Counted from the first letter of the stretch, positions 39,204 to 47,741 are shown. The stretch: 64,000 nt of DNA from an uncultured Magnetospirillum sp. (GCF_903853455.1 NZ_CAINTR010000211.1:1-64000), one strand, 5' to 3'. Notes: generated by a model not told the origin, from the sequence alone. Numbers and translations: made by a program.

Positions 39204-41522
39204 ATGACCGACCCCTTCGCCCTCGACGACGACATTCCCTTCCCGCCGGCTCCGGCGTCCCGCCCGGCTGGGCCGCTGCCGGTGGCGCCCGACGCGCCGT
39301 GGCTGCGGGGGCTTAATCCCGAGCAGTTGGAGGCGGTCACCACCGTCGATGGCCCGGTTCTGGTGCTGTCCGGCGCCGGCACCGGCAAGACCAAGGTGCT
39401 GACCGCCCGGCTGGCTCATATCCTGGCGTCGCGGCGGGCGCAGCCCTGGCAGTGTCTGGCGGTGACCTTCACCAACCGCGCCGCCCGCGAGATGAAGGAG
39501 CGCATCGCCGGGCTGGTCGGTCCCATGGCCCAGGATCTGTGGCTGGGGACCTTCCACTCGCTGTGCCTGCGCATCCTGCGCCGCCACGCCTCGGCGGTGG
39601 GGCTGACCAGCGACTTCACCATCCTCGACGCCGACGACCAGTTGCGGGTGCTGAAGCAGGTGATGGAGGCCGAGCATATCGACGCCAAGGCGACGCCGCC
39701 CCAGGCGCTGATGGCCATCATCCAGCGCTGGAAGGACCGCGCCCAGACTCCCGATAAGTTAGGGACGCCCGACAAGCTGGGCGCCGACCAGGGCTCCGAG
39801 CTGGCCGGCGGCCGGGCGCGCGACCTGTACCGGCTGTACCAGGAGCGGCTGCGCGGCCTCAACGCCTGCGATTTCGGCGACCTGCTGCTGCACACCCTGA
39901 CCGTCTTCCTGAGCGATCCGGCGGTGCTGGAGCATTGGCAGAGCCACTTCCGCTACCTACTGGTGGACGAGTATCAGGACACCAATGTCGCCCAGTATCT
40001 GTGGCTACGGCTGCTGGCCCAGAAGCACCGCAACATCTGCTGCGTCGGCGACGACGACCAGTCGATCTATTCCTGGCGCGGCGCCGAGGTCGGCAACATC
40101 CTGCGCTTCGACAAGGATTTCCCCGGCGCCAGGGTGGTGCGGCTGGAGAGCAACTACCGCTCGACGCCGCATATCCTGGCGGCGGCCTCGGCCCTGATCG
40201 CCCACAATGCCGGCCGGCTGGGCAAGACGCTGCGCTCCGGGCTCACCCACGATTCCGACGCCATCGAGAAGATCCGCACCCGCGCGGTGTGGGACGGCGA
40301 GGCCGAGGCCCGCGCCGTGGTGGAGGAGATCGAGACCTTCCAGCGCCAGGGCGACCGGCTGGCCTCCATGGCCATCCTGGTGCGCGCCGGCTTCCAGACC
40401 CGCGAGTTCGAGGAACGCCTCATCACCACCGGCGTGCCCTATCGGGTGGTGGGCGGGCCGCGCTTCTACGAGCGCCTCGAAATCCGCGACGCCATGGCCT
40501 ATCTGCGGCTGGTGCTGTCGCCCAGCGACGGGCTGGCCTTCGAGCGTATCGTCAATACGCCCAAGCGCGGCCTGGGCGAGGCGGCGGTGCAGTCGATCCA
40601 TATCCTGGCCCGCCACGACGACGTGCCGCTGCTGGAGGCGGCGCGCCGCTTGGTGGAAACCGACGACCTCAAGCCCAAGCCGCGTCAGGCCCTGGCCAAG
40701 TTCGTCGCCGACGTGACCCGCTGGCGGTCGCTGCTGGACTCCATGCCCCAGGCCGAGCTGGCCGAGACCATCCTGGACGAGTCCGGCTATGTGGACATGT
40801 GGAAGTCCGACAAGTCGCCCGACGCCCCCGGCCGGGTGGAAAATCTCAAGGAGCTGGTGGCGGCGCTGGAGGAATACGAGTCGCTGGCCAGCTTCCTCGA
40901 ACACGTCGCCCTGGTGATGGAGAATGACGAGAAGGCCGAGCTGGACCGGGTGGTGATCATGACGCTGCACGGCGCCAAGGGGCTGGAATTCGACACCGTG
41001 TTCCTGCCCGGCTGGGAGGAGGAGGTGTTCCCCCATGCCCGCGCCCTGGCCGAAACCGGCACCCAGGGGCTGGAGGAGGAGCGGCGGCTGGCCTATGTGG
41101 GGCTGACCCGGGCGAAAAAGCGGGTGCTGATCACCTTCGCCGCCAACCGGCGCATCTATAACCAGTGGAAATCGCAACTGCCGTCGCGCTTCGTCGAGGA
41201 ACTGCCCGACGCGCATGTGGAGCGCTCGGCCGATCGCGGCCTTTATGGCGGCGGCGGGCAGGAAGAGTCGCGGGCGGCCTGGAACGATCCCGGCTGGAGC
41301 AATGCCCGCTGGGGCAACCGCGCCGCCAAGCAGAGCACCGCGCCCACCCCCTGGACGGCGGTGCCGCGCGTCAGCGCGGCGAGCTTCAAGCCGGGCGAGC
41401 GGGTGTTCCACGACAAGTTCGGCACCGGCACCGTGCTGGCGGTGGACGGCACCAAGTTGGAAATCGCCTTCGACAAGGCCGGCACCAAGAAGGTGCTGGA
41501 AAGCTTCGTCGCAAGTGTGTGA
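39204..41522 (+). CDS. uvrD: UvrD/PcrA-type DNA helicase (superfamily 1A)
   Basis: 772 residues. Superfamily-1 motifs in order: Q-motif LNPEQLEAV, Walker A SGAGTGKT, TFTNRAAREMKER, DEYQDTN (motif II), GDDDQSIYSWRGA (motif III), LESNYRS, TLHGAKGLEFD and LAYVGLTRAKK. The C-terminal SH3/Tudor-like tail (GERVFHDKFGTGTVLAVDG) is the RNA-polymerase-contact domain of PcrA/UvrD. Start ATG 39204 (MTDPFALDD). It acts in nucleotide-excision and mismatch repair. Downstream is a composite repeat, then prmA. Confidence 0.95.
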   Translation: MTDPFALDDDIPFPPAPASRPAGPLPVAPDAPWLRGLNPEQLEAVTTVDGPVLVLSGAGTGKTKVLTARLAHILASRRAQPWQCLAVTFTNRAAREMKERIAGLVGPMAQDLWLGTFHSLCLRILRRHASAVGLTSDFTILDADDQLRVLKQVMEAEHIDAKATPPQALMAIIQRWKDRAQTPDKLGTPDKLGADQGSELAGGRARDLYRLYQERLRGLNACDFGDLLLHTLTVFLSDPAVLEHWQSHFRYLLVDEYQDTNVAQYLWLRLLAQKHRNICCVGDDDQSIYSWRGAEVGNILRFDKDFPGARVVRLESNYRSTPHILAAASALIAHNAGRLGKTLRSGLTHDSDAIEKIRTRAVWDGEAEARAVVEEIETFQRQGDRLASMAILVRAGFQTREFEERLITTGVPYRVVGGPRFYERLEIRDAMAYLRLVLSPSDGLAFERIVNTPKRGLGEAAVQSIHILARHDDVPLLEAARRLVETDDLKPKPRQALAKFVADVTRWRSLLDSMPQAELAETILDESGYVDMWKSDKSPDAPGRVENLKELVAALEEYESLASFLEHVALVMENDEKAELDRVVIMTLHGAKGLEFDTVFLPGWEEEVFPHARALAETGTQGLEEERRLAYVGLTRAKKRVLITFAANRRIYNQWKSQLPSRFVEELPDAHVERSADRGLYGGGGQEESRAAWNDPGWSNARWGNRAAKQSTAPTPWTAVPRVSAASFKPGERVFHDKFGTGTVLAVDGTKLEIAFDKAGTKKVLESFVASV

Positions 41523-41529
41523 TTTCGGT

Positions 41530-41626
41530 CCCTCAATCGCCGGGCGGCGGACCTCCGTCCGCCTTGGCTCCCGCGCCACGAGGCGCGCCGGCCCTTGGCC
41601 GCAACTCCGGACCAATGCATTGGTCC
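41530..41626 (+). repeat. Modular intergenic repeat, copy A
   Basis: Begins CCCTCAATCGCCGGGCG, continues through a CTTGGCT..CCGCGCCA.GAGGCGCGCCGG core, reaches GCAACTCC (41602-41608 area) and ends in a perfect 18-bp palindrome GGACCAATGCATTGGTCC (41609-41626). Same ends and core as the copies at 44.1, 47.6 and 51.4 kb. It lies in the 135-bp gap before prmA. Confidence 0.8.
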
Positions 41627-41657
41627 GTCGGTGTGACTCTCGACAGGAGATCCCGTA

Positions 41658-42557
41658 ATGCCCCCCGTCTTCCCGGAAATCTGGCGCCTGCGCCTGACCG
41701 TCACCATGGACACGCTGCCGGTGTTCGAGGAGGTGTTCGAACGCTTCGCCGAGGCGGTGACCATGTTCATGGAGGATCGCTCCGGCATTTCCGACGGCGA
41801 GTGCGACTGGTTCCTGGAGGGCTTTTCGCGCACGCCGCCGGAGCGGGTCGCCATCGTCTCGGCCCTGTCGGCCATGGCGGCGGCCAACGGCATCGATGCG
41901 CCGCCGCTGGAGATCGAGCGGCTGCCCAATATCGACTGGGTGCTGGAGAATTTGCGCGACTTCCCGCCCATTTCCGCCGGGCGCTTTTTCGTGCACGGCT
42001 CGCACTGGCAGGGCCAGCCGCCGGTGGGCGGTCACGCCATCGAGATCGATGCCGGCACCGCCTTCGGCTCGGGCGAACACGCCACCACCCGGGGCTGTCT
42101 GCTGGCGCTGGACGCCATCGCCAAGCGCGGGCGGCGGACACGGGTGTTGGACCTCGGCTCGGGCTCGGGCATCCTCGGCATCGCCGCCGCCAAGGTGTGG
42201 TCGGCCAAGGTGATCTGCACCGATATCGATCCGGCGGCGGTCAAGGTCTGCGCCGGCAATGCCGCCAATAACGGCGAGGGCGCCCGCGTCACCGCCGTGG
42301 TCAGCGACGGCTACCGCCACCCGGCGGTGGGCAAGGGCCGGCCCTATGATCTGGTGTTTTCCAATATCCTGGCGCGGCCGCTATGCCGTTTCGCCCCCGA
42401 CCTTGCCGCCCATCTGGCCCCCGACGGGCTGGCGGTGCTGTCGGGTCTGCTGGAACGCCAGGAGCGCATGGTGATGGCCAATCATGAGAAACAGGGCCTC
42501 ACCCTCAAGCGTCGCTTCGTCATCGACGGTTGGGCCACCCTGGTGATCGGGTATTAA
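41658..42557 (+). CDS. prmA: Ribosomal protein L11 methyltransferase
   Basis: SAM-dependent enzyme that trimethylates ribosomal protein L11. It has 299 residues. The N-terminal substrate-recognition domain covers about 1-110. The SAM-binding motif I is LDLGSGSGILGIAAAK, with the NPPY-like motif as SNILARPL. The conserved GTAFGSGEHATT precedes it. RBS AGGAGA lies 11 nt before ATG 41658. Confidence 0.95.
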   Translation: MPPVFPEIWRLRLTVTMDTLPVFEEVFERFAEAVTMFMEDRSGISDGECDWFLEGFSRTPPERVAIVSALSAMAAANGIDAPPLEIERLPNIDWVLENLRDFPPISAGRFFVHGSHWQGQPPVGGHAIEIDAGTAFGSGEHATTRGCLLALDAIAKRGRRTRVLDLGSGSGILGIAAAKVWSAKVICTDIDPAAVKVCAGNAANNGEGARVTAVVSDGYRHPAVGKGRPYDLVFSNILARPLCRFAPDLAAHLAPDGLAVLSGLLERQERMVMANHEKQGLTLKRRFVIDGWATLVIGY

Positions 42558-42681
42558 CCCGATACGGATGGGCTAGCCCGTTTGCAATAGTTACAAACCG
42601 TTGACTTTGAATTCGGACCGAGTCTTCCGCACTGCGGCATAAGGGCGTAGCCTGATTTTCGGATGGACGGAGATCACGGCC

Positions 42682-42810
42682 ATGAGCCCACTCATGTCGG
42701 ACCTATTGGTGACCATCGGGGGGATCGTTCCCCTCGTCGTGTTGGTGGTTTTGTCTTGGCGTCGCGAGCGTCAGCTGACCTCCACCCGGAAGGAAAATCC
42801 GGCGGAATAG
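42682..42810 (+). CDS. Small single-span membrane protein, 42 residues
   Basis: ATG 42682, with GGAG about 10 nt upstream, opens a 42-codon frame. It starts MSPLMSDLLVTIGGIVPLVVLVVLSW, one clear membrane helix, and then a basic cytoplasmic tail ending ENPAE. The hydrophobic run with a positively charged end fits a small inner-membrane protein. Conservation was not tested. The next gene is 64 bp downstream on the same strand. Confidence 0.5.
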   Translation: MSPLMSDLLVTIGGIVPLVVLVVLSWRRERQLTSTRKENPAE

Positions 42811-42874
42811 GGTGGTCCGCTCTCAGGTTGTGTTCCTCTTGCCGACTGCTATCATGCGGGAAAGAGGAGCAGGC

Positions 42875-43330
42875 ATGGCGGAAGACGATCCAACCCGAAG
42901 CATGTTTTTCTTCGGCACCCTGATGGATGCCGATGTCCTCGCCGTCGTGGTCGGGCGGCTTCCCGCCGCCAAGGATCGCGAGGCGGCGTTCCTGCGCGGC
43001 TGGCGGCGGGTGTTCGTGGCCGGACGGCCTTATCCCATGCTGATCCCGCTGGCGGCCGGGCGGGTCGAGGGGCTGCTGGTCAGCGGTCTCAGCGACCGCG
43101 AATACGAGCGCCTCGGTTTCTATGAAGGTTGGGAATATGTGACGGCGCCGGTCACGGTGCGGACCCTGGCGGGGCGCGTGGTGGCGACCGAGATGTTCAC
43201 CTGCTCGGACGGCATCCTGTCGGACAACCGGGACTGGGGGCTCGACCTCTGGCAGCGCAAGCATAAAGCCGCCGCCCTGGCCGCCGCCGCCGAGACCATG
43301 GCGCGCTTCGCCCGCGTGTCGGGGATGTAA
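42875..43330 (+). CDS. Gamma-glutamylcyclotransferase-fold protein (AIG2/GGCT-like)
   Basis: 151 residues. FFFGTLMDADVL near the N-terminus matches the substrate-loop motif (YGTL in relatives), and the acidic catalytic residue would be in LGFYEGWEY. Many members of the fold act on gamma-glutamyl peptides, others are not enzymes; the substrate here is unknown. Start ATG 42875 (MAEDDPTR) has an AGAGGAG site; the longer open frame has no RBS. Confidence 0.85.
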   Translation: MAEDDPTRSMFFFGTLMDADVLAVVVGRLPAAKDREAAFLRGWRRVFVAGRPYPMLIPLAAGRVEGLLVSGLSDREYERLGFYEGWEYVTAPVTVRTLAGRVVATEMFTCSDGILSDNRDWGLDLWQRKHKAAALAAAAETMARFARVSGM

Positions 43331-43403
43331 CCCCCATCCATTTCATTTTCGCCGTGACGAAGATGTGCTAGATATCGAGTCCTCTATTAAAGGAGGATGA
43401 GAC

Positions 43404-44063
43404 ATGACTCGCATGCCGTATCGGGGGATTTGCGGTCTGGTCCTGCTGGTCATGGTCTCCGCCTGCGCGCCGATGCCCTATGACGAGGCGGTGCGGCGTT
43501 CGGCGGTGTTCGAGCCGGAACACGTTTACGACCTGGTGACCATCCCGCCGGCCGAAAGCGTGGTGCGGGTGGTGTCGTGGACCTCGCGCCAGACGGCGGA
43601 TAAATATTATCCGCTGGGCCAAGGGCAGGTGGGAGTGGATGTGTGGGTCACCCATGCGCCGGAAGTGAAACAGCGCTGCGCCGCTTTCTCCGCCGACCCG
43701 GATGCGTTGCGCCTGCGCCTCCAGCAATTGCTGGGGCTTCCCGCCCAGGTCGAGGACCGGGTGTTCGTCGAGCTGGAGGTGGCGCGCGCCGATCTGTTCC
43801 GGCCCTGCCCCGATCCCGATCCGGCCAAGGCCCAGTGCGGCGCCGACTTTCCCGCCGATGCCGGCGAGGCCCATAAGAGTTGGATGGCCGAGCAGTTCCT
43901 GTCGCGCTATCGCCAGCCGGGCGGCTATCCGTGGACCCACCTGGGCTATACCTACGACTGGGCCGGCGGCTCCATCGCCGGGGCCAGCGAGTTCGTGCTG
44001 CGCAAGGGCGCGCGGATCACGGTGACGGGTAAGAGCGAGACCCCGGCCTATTGCCGGGGCTAA
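43404..44063 (+). CDS. Lipoprotein, unknown function
   Basis: 219 residues. Lipoprotein signal peptide ending VMVSAC (Cys near 21). The mature part contains WTSRQTADKYY, VDVWVTHAPEVKQRC and a C-terminal WTHLGYTYDWA stretch. Several Cys residues may form disulfides. It is shorter than, but of the same general type as, the lipoprotein encoded at 45.8-46.5 kb. RBS AGGAGG 8 nt before ATG. I know of no function. Confidence 0.75.
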   Translation: MTRMPYRGICGLVLLVMVSACAPMPYDEAVRRSAVFEPEHVYDLVTIPPAESVVRVVSWTSRQTADKYYPLGQGQVGVDVWVTHAPEVKQRCAAFSADPDALRLRLQQLLGLPAQVEDRVFVELEVARADLFRPCPDPDPAKAQCGADFPADAGEAHKSWMAEQFLSRYRQPGGYPWTHLGYTYDWAGGSIAGASEFVLRKGARITVTGKSETPAYCRG

Positions 44064-44065
44064 GA

Positions 44066-44212
44066 CCAAATCCCGATGAGAGCAGCTCATCGGGATTTGG
44101 TTAGGAGCAACGCGACGCGCGCCTCATGGCGCGGAAGGCAAGGGCGCTCGCGCCCGCCAGCTTCGCTGGCAAACATATGATTGCACGCCTACGCGTGCCC
44201 GCCGATTGAGGG
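44066..44212 (-). repeat. Modular intergenic repeat, copy D
   Basis: On the minus strand it opens CCCTCAATCGGCGGGC (at 44212), has the CTTGCCTTCCGCGCCATGAGGCGCG core and GCGTTGCTCC, then ends in a long hairpin: stem CCAAATCCCGATGAG (44066-44080), loop AGCAG, 44086-44100, 15 bp perfect. It carries an extra inserted hairpin segment compared with other copies. It lies after the lipoprotein gene, before the dac gene. Confidence 0.75.
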
Positions 44213-44214
44213 CG

Positions 44215-44238
44215 CCGCTGATCGGTTCCGATCAGCGG
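44215..44238 (-). terminator. Hairpin downstream of the D-alanyl-D-alanine carboxypeptidase gene
   Basis: Perfect 11-bp stem CCGCTGATCGG / CCGATCAGCGG with a 2-nt loop, about 30 bp after the gene's stop on the minus strand. No T tract, so a terminator role is plausible only. Confidence 0.5.
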
Positions 44239-44267
44239 GATACGGTATAAGCTCGTCTCATCCCGGT

Positions 44268-45599
44268 TCAGGCGTCGGGATCGACCAGCTTGCAGGTCTT
44301 GCCGACGCGGGCCAGGCGCTTGCAGGCGGTGCGGGCCTGATTCTCGCTGAAGCCGGAAATGCGGGCGCGGTAGACCGGCTTGGTCTTGCCGCTGGACTTG
44401 TCGATGTCGATGGAGCCCTCGGAGGCCAACCCACCCAGCTTGCGGGCGGCCTCGGCGGCCGCCTTCTGGGCGGGGCGGTAGTCGCTGAAGGCGCCGACCT
44501 GGATCGCCCAGGCGGACGGGTCGGCGTCGCCGACCGCGTCATCGTCGTCATCCTTGCGGCTGGGGGCGCGCATGGCCAGCTGCTTCTTGGCGGGGGCCGC
44601 CTTGGCGGGCTTGGCCTTGGCGGCGTTTTTGGCGGCGGGCTTGGCGGATTGGGCGGCGGCGACCAGATCGTCGATACTGGGCTGGTCGTCACTGGCCTCG
44701 GCCTCGGCCTCGGCCACCTCCACGGTCTCGCCGCGCTTCAGCTGGGCGAAGCCCTTGTCCAGCAGCTTTCCCATGTGGGTGTCGCGGGACGCGCCGCTGG
44801 TGCCGCCGAACACCACGCCGATGATCCGGTTGTCGCCGCGCTTGGCCGAGGAAATCAGATTGAAGCCGGAGGCTTGGATATAGCCGGTCTTCATGCCGTC
44901 GGCGCCGGGATAGCGCAGCATCAGCCGGTTATGGGTGGGGATGGTCTGGCCCTCGTAGACGAACTGGCGGGTGGAGAAATACTTGTAGTAGCCGGCATGC
45001 TGGTTGATCAGGGCGCGGGCCAGGGTGGCCTGGTCGCGCACCGTCGACATCTGGCCGAGATCGGGCAGGCCCGAGGCGTTGCGATAGGTGGTGTTGCGCA
45101 TGCCGAGCTGGCGGGCCTTGCGGGTCATCATCTGGGCGAAGTTGGATTCGCTGCCGCCGACCCCTTCCGAGATCACCACGGCGACGTCGTTGGCCGACTT
45201 GGTCACCAGCGCCAGGATGGCGTCCTGGACCGAGATGTGGTCGCCCGGCTCGAGGCCCAGCTTGGACGGCGCCTGAGCGGCGGCATGGGCCGAGACCGGC
45301 AGACTGGAACTCAGGTGCAGGCGGCCGGATTCCAACTCGTCGAACAGCAGGTAAAGGGTCATGACCTTGGTCAGCGACGCCGGATAGCTGCGGGTGTCGG
45401 GGTTGGCGGCATGCAGGATCGCGCCGCTGTCGGCGTCGATCACGATGGAGGCATAGCGTCCGGCCAGGGCCGGCTGGGCCGACACTGCCAAGCCAAGCAG
45501 GCCGAGAACCGCCCCGAAAAGGGCGAAACGAAGGGTAGGGAGGAATCCGGTGCGGCTCAGGTGCAACGTCTCGACCTTCCGTTCAGTATCACATGACAT
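44268..45599 (-). CDS. D-alanyl-D-alanine carboxypeptidase (S11) with SPOR domain
   Basis: 443 residues, exported (signal peptide ending AQPALA near 46). Penicillin-binding motifs are intact: S75-LT-K78, S135-A-N137 and K237-TG. A Lys/Ala-rich linker (about 310-360) leads to a C-terminal SPOR domain (WAIQVGAFSDY...), which in other proteins binds denuded peptidoglycan at division sites. This gives a septum-targeted muropeptide trimmer, an inference from domains. A perfect inverted repeat TTAAGGT/ACCTTAA sits directly before the start codon. Confidence 0.93.
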   Translation of the reverse strand: MSCDTERKVETLHLSRTGFLPTLRFALFGAVLGLLGLAVSAQPALAGRYASIVIDADSGAILHAANPDTRSYPASLTKVMTLYLLFDELESGRLHLSSSLPVSAHAAAQAPSKLGLEPGDHISVQDAILALVTKSANDVAVVISEGVGGSESNFAQMMTRKARQLGMRNTTYRNASGLPDLGQMSTVRDQATLARALINQHAGYYKYFSTRQFVYEGQTIPTHNRLMLRYPGADGMKTGYIQASGFNLISSAKRGDNRIIGVVFGGTSGASRDTHMGKLLDKGFAQLKRGETVEVAEAEAEASDDQPSIDDLVAAAQSAKPAAKNAAKAKPAKAAPAKKQLAMRAPSRKDDDDDAVGDADPSAWAIQVGAFSDYRPAQKAAAEAARKLGGLASEGSIDIDKSSGKTKPVYRARISGFSENQARTACKRLARVGKTCKLVDPDA

Positions 45600-45621
45600 T
45601 AAGGTAACCTGACAACCTTAA
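45599..45621 (-). promoter_or_regulatory. Inverted repeat at the start of the carboxypeptidase gene
   Basis: TTAAGGT (45599-45605) and ACCTTAA (45615-45621) are a perfect 7-bp pair, 9 nt apart, directly upstream of the ATG. It could be an operator, or a hairpin hiding the ribosome site. No regulator is known. Confidence 0.3.
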
Positions 45622-45778
45622 AGATTTTACGAATCCCTGTCCAGCTTTCGTGTCACCCGAATTTAGCCATATTTGTCTGGGATTCAGGTTTCCATCAGGA
45701 TGAGGGAGTATCGTCAAGGACTCGGCTTACGGACTCTCGCTGCGGACTCCAATGCTTCGCTCCAGTTGACAAGGACTC

Positions 45779-46456
45779 ATGATGACGTGCCTTTCCCGTA
45801 TGACCACCTTGTTCGTCGGTCTCACCCTGCTGGGCGGTTGCGCCTACAAGGGCGGCGACATCGGTGACCCGATTCATCGTAAGTTCCATTGGGCTTCGTT
45901 CGTCGCCGGTGACGACATCGCCGCCAATTGCAGCGCCGACCTGCCTGATCGCGTCCGATTAGTTTACAACGCCGTCTGGGGCGAGCAGGTTCGGATCTAC
46001 GAGTGGGACTCGCTGCGGCGGAATTTGCGGGTGCGGGTGATCGGCGCCGGCGACCTGCGCGACATCCGCCCCATGGACGACCCGGTGGCGGCGTGGCGGG
46101 CCGCCGAGGCGTCGGTGCCGCTGGACGCCGCCGCCTATGACGGGTTGACCGCGGCCCTGGCCGACAGCGGCGGGTTCGGCCCGCCGGCGGTGGGGGTCGA
46201 GTTGCCGTCGCATTCGTTCTTCTGGGCGGCGGCGACCTGCCGTCAGGGTAAGTTCACCTTCACCGGCTGGGCCTATCCCTCCAAGGCCTTCGACGCGGCG
46301 CGCTTTCCGGCCGCCCTGTTCGCCCTCGACCCCGGGCGTGACGGCGTCCATCCGGTCGGGGTGGTGCCGCTGGACGTGATGCGGGAATACGACAAAAACC
46401 GAGGCGCCATCAACGATTTCACCTTCAAGGTCGGAGCGAACGGCATGGTGCGGTGA
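45779..46456 (+). CDS. Lipoprotein of unknown function
   Basis: 225 residues. Lipoprotein signal with lipobox LLGGC (Cys21). The mature protein has YNAVWGEQVRIYEW and TCRQGKFTFTGWAYPSKAFDAARFP as its most distinctive stretches. I do not recognise a domain. ATG 45779 follows AAGGACTC. It is monocistronic, divergent from the carboxypeptidase gene and upstream of the phasin promoter. Confidence 0.75.
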   Translation: MMTCLSRMTTLFVGLTLLGGCAYKGGDIGDPIHRKFHWASFVAGDDIAANCSADLPDRVRLVYNAVWGEQVRIYEWDSLRRNLRVRVIGAGDLRDIRPMDDPVAAWRAAEASVPLDAAAYDGLTAALADSGGFGPPAVGVELPSHSFFWAAATCRQGKFTFTGWAYPSKAFDAARFPAALFALDPGRDGVHPVGVVPLDVMREYDKNRGAINDFTFKVGANGMVR

Positions 46457-46464
46457 CGGTTATG

Positions 46465-46475
46465 TTGCACTGCAA
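46465..46475 (+). promoter_or_regulatory. Upstream PhaR-like box of the phasin gene
   Basis: TTGCACTGCAA is a perfect inverted repeat (TTGC-N3-GCAA), 10 bp before the -35 box. PhaR repressors of polyhydroxyalkanoate genes bind TGC-N3-GCA-like repeats, so this is a plausible site. Confidence 0.5.
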
Positions 46476-46484
46476 AAAGTCATA

Positions 46485-46514
46485 TTGACTCGGGATGCGG
46501 GACTGTCACATACT
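46485..46514 (+). promoter_or_regulatory. Candidate sigma-70 promoter of the phasin gene
   Basis: TTGACT (46485-46490) and CATACT (46509-46514) with an 18-bp spacer. The same -10 hexamer CATACT occurs in the rplM promoter of this window. The two flanking TGC-N3-GCA repeats would block polymerase when bound. Confidence 0.5.
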
Positions 46515-46543
46515 GCGGATATGTTGCATTGCAGCATATCCGC
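46515..46543 (+). promoter_or_regulatory. 29-bp palindromic operator before the phasin gene
   Basis: GCGGATATG at 46515 mirrors CATATCCGC ending at 46543. The centre TTGCATTGCAG (46524-46534) holds the PhaR-like TGC-N3-GCA core. Only one outer position breaks the symmetry. It lies at the expected transcription start. Binding by a PhaR-type repressor is inference. Confidence 0.6.
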
Positions 46544-46591
46544 ATTGCGTGCGGCCGCTGCGCCACGCCAGCCTTCCGAGGAGCCACCTCC

Positions 46592-47578
46592 ATGACCACC
46601 GTGAAGCCCAAGTCCGCTGCCCCCGTCAAGGCCGTCGCCGCCAAGGCCGCCGCCGCTCCCGCTCCGGTGGCCAAGGCCATTGCCGCTCCGGCCCCGGTAG
46701 CCAAGGCGGTCGTCGCCCCGGCCCCGGCGCCCAAGGCTGTCGCCGCCCCGGCTCCTGTGGCCAAGGCTGTCGCCGCTCCTGCTCCTGTGGCCAAGGCTGT
46801 CGCCGCTCCGGCTCCGGTGGCTAAGGTTGTTGCCGCTCCTGCTCCCGTCCCGGCGCCCAAGGTCGTCGCCGTTCAGGCCGAAGTCGTTAAGACCATCGAG
46901 CACGCGGTCGCCGCCGGCAAGGAGACCATCGAGGCCGTGGTGAAGGTGTCCGCCGAGGCCGCCGTCAAGGGCTATGACAAGGCCGTCGCCATCGGCAAGG
47001 AGACCATCGAGACCGTGGTGAAGGCGTCCACCGACGTCGCGTCCAAGGGCTACGACAAGGCCGTCGCGCTCGGCAAGGAGCATGTGGACGCCGCCGTCGC
47101 CGCCAGCAAGGAAACCCTCGACAGCGTGGTGAAGGTGTCCTCCGACGCGGCCGCCAAGGGCTACGACAAGGCCGTCGCCATCAGCAAGGATCAGGTCGAG
47201 GCCGCCGTGAAGGCCCAGACCGCCGCCTATAAGGGCTATGAGGACGTGGTCGCCTTCAGCAAGGAAAACGTAGAAGCCGTGGTCAAGGCCGGCAACATCT
47301 TCACCAAGGGCCTCCAGGACCTGAGCAAGGCGGTCGTCGCCGTGACCCAGTCGGCCATCGAGGAGCAGATCGCCGCCTCCAAGACCCTGTTCAGCGCCAA
47401 GAGCCTGCGCGAGTTCATCGATCTCCAGGCCGACGTGGCCAAGTCCAACGTGGACAAGGCCGTCCACGAAGCCACCCGCCTGTCCGAGCAGTCGGTCAAG
47501 CTGGTGGAGCAGTCGCTGGCTCCCATCGGCGAGCGGGTCAGCCACGCCGTGGACAAGCTGATCAAGCGCGTCGCCTAA
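46592..47578 (+). CDS. Phasin with Ala-Pro-Val-Ala-Lys repeats
   Basis: 328 residues. Residues about 10-90 are repeats of [10 protein letters not shown]. The rest is phasin-like amphipathic helix, with three repeats built on [12 protein letters not shown] and then a phasin core ([14 protein letters not shown]...[14 protein letters not shown]). The granule-coating helix and Lys/Ala/Pro repeats resemble granule proteins that tether PHB granules to DNA (PhaF/PhaM type), here at the N-terminus. Start ATG 46592 has a GAGGAG site; a longer frame from 46529 starts inside the operator. Confidence 0.88.
   Translation: MTTVKPKSAAPVKAVAAKAAAAPAPVAKAIAAPAPVAKAVVAPAPAPKAVAAPAPVAKAVAAPAPVAKAVAAPAPVAKVVAAPAPVPAPKVVAVQAEVVKTIEHAVAAGKETIEAVVKVSAEAAVKGYDKAVAIGKETIETVVKASTDVASKGYDKAVALGKEHVDAAVAASKETLDSVVKVSSDAAAKGYDKAVAISKDQVEAAVKAQTAAYKGYEDVVAFSKENVEAVVKAGNIFTKGLQDLSKAVVAVTQSAIEEQIAASKTLFSAKSLREFIDLQADVAKSNVDKAVHEATRLSEQSVKLVEQSLAPIGERVSHAVDKLIKRVA
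46650..46862 (+). repeat. Tandem 30-bp coding repeats in the phasin gene
   Basis: Units of about 30 bp built around GTGGCCAAGGCTGTCGCC, six to seven copies, encode [10 protein letters not shown]. Synonymous differences between copies are few in the middle ones, pointing to recent expansion by slippage or recombination. Confidence 0.75.
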
Positions 47579-47597
47579 CAACCCGCACACCCCTTAT

Positions 47598-47697
47598 TCC
47601 GACGGGCGAATTCATTCGCTCGGAGTTGCGGGCAAGGCCCGGCGCCGCTTATGCGGCGAAAGCCAAGCCGCCGAAGGCGGCGCCCGGCGATTGAGGG
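47598..47697 (-). repeat. Modular intergenic repeat, copy C
   Basis: On the minus strand: CCCTCAATCGCCGGGCG (from 47697), GCCTTCGGCGGC hairpin, CTTGGCTTTCGCCGCATAAGCGGCGCCGGGC, GCCCGCAACTCC, and a terminal hairpin GCGAAT-TC-ATTCGC (47606-47619) followed by CCGTCGG. Same modules as the other copies. It lies between the phasin gene and its terminator. Confidence 0.8.
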
Positions 47698-47708
47698 ACA
47701 TGAAAAAG

Positions 47709-47741
47709 ACGGCCCGGTGGGGGAACCCGCCGGGCCGTTTT
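47709..47741 (+). terminator. Intrinsic terminator after the phasin gene
   Basis: Stem ACGGCCCGGTGGG (47709-47721) with a GGAA loop pairs with 47726-47738 (one G-T pair) and is followed by TTTT. The phasin transcript would therefore include repeat copy C in its 3' end. Confidence 0.85.

Noticed and set aside
46529-46591. Upstream start for the phasin (ATG 46529)
   Set aside because: It lies within the palindromic operator and has no ribosome site, while ATG 46592 has GAGGAG.
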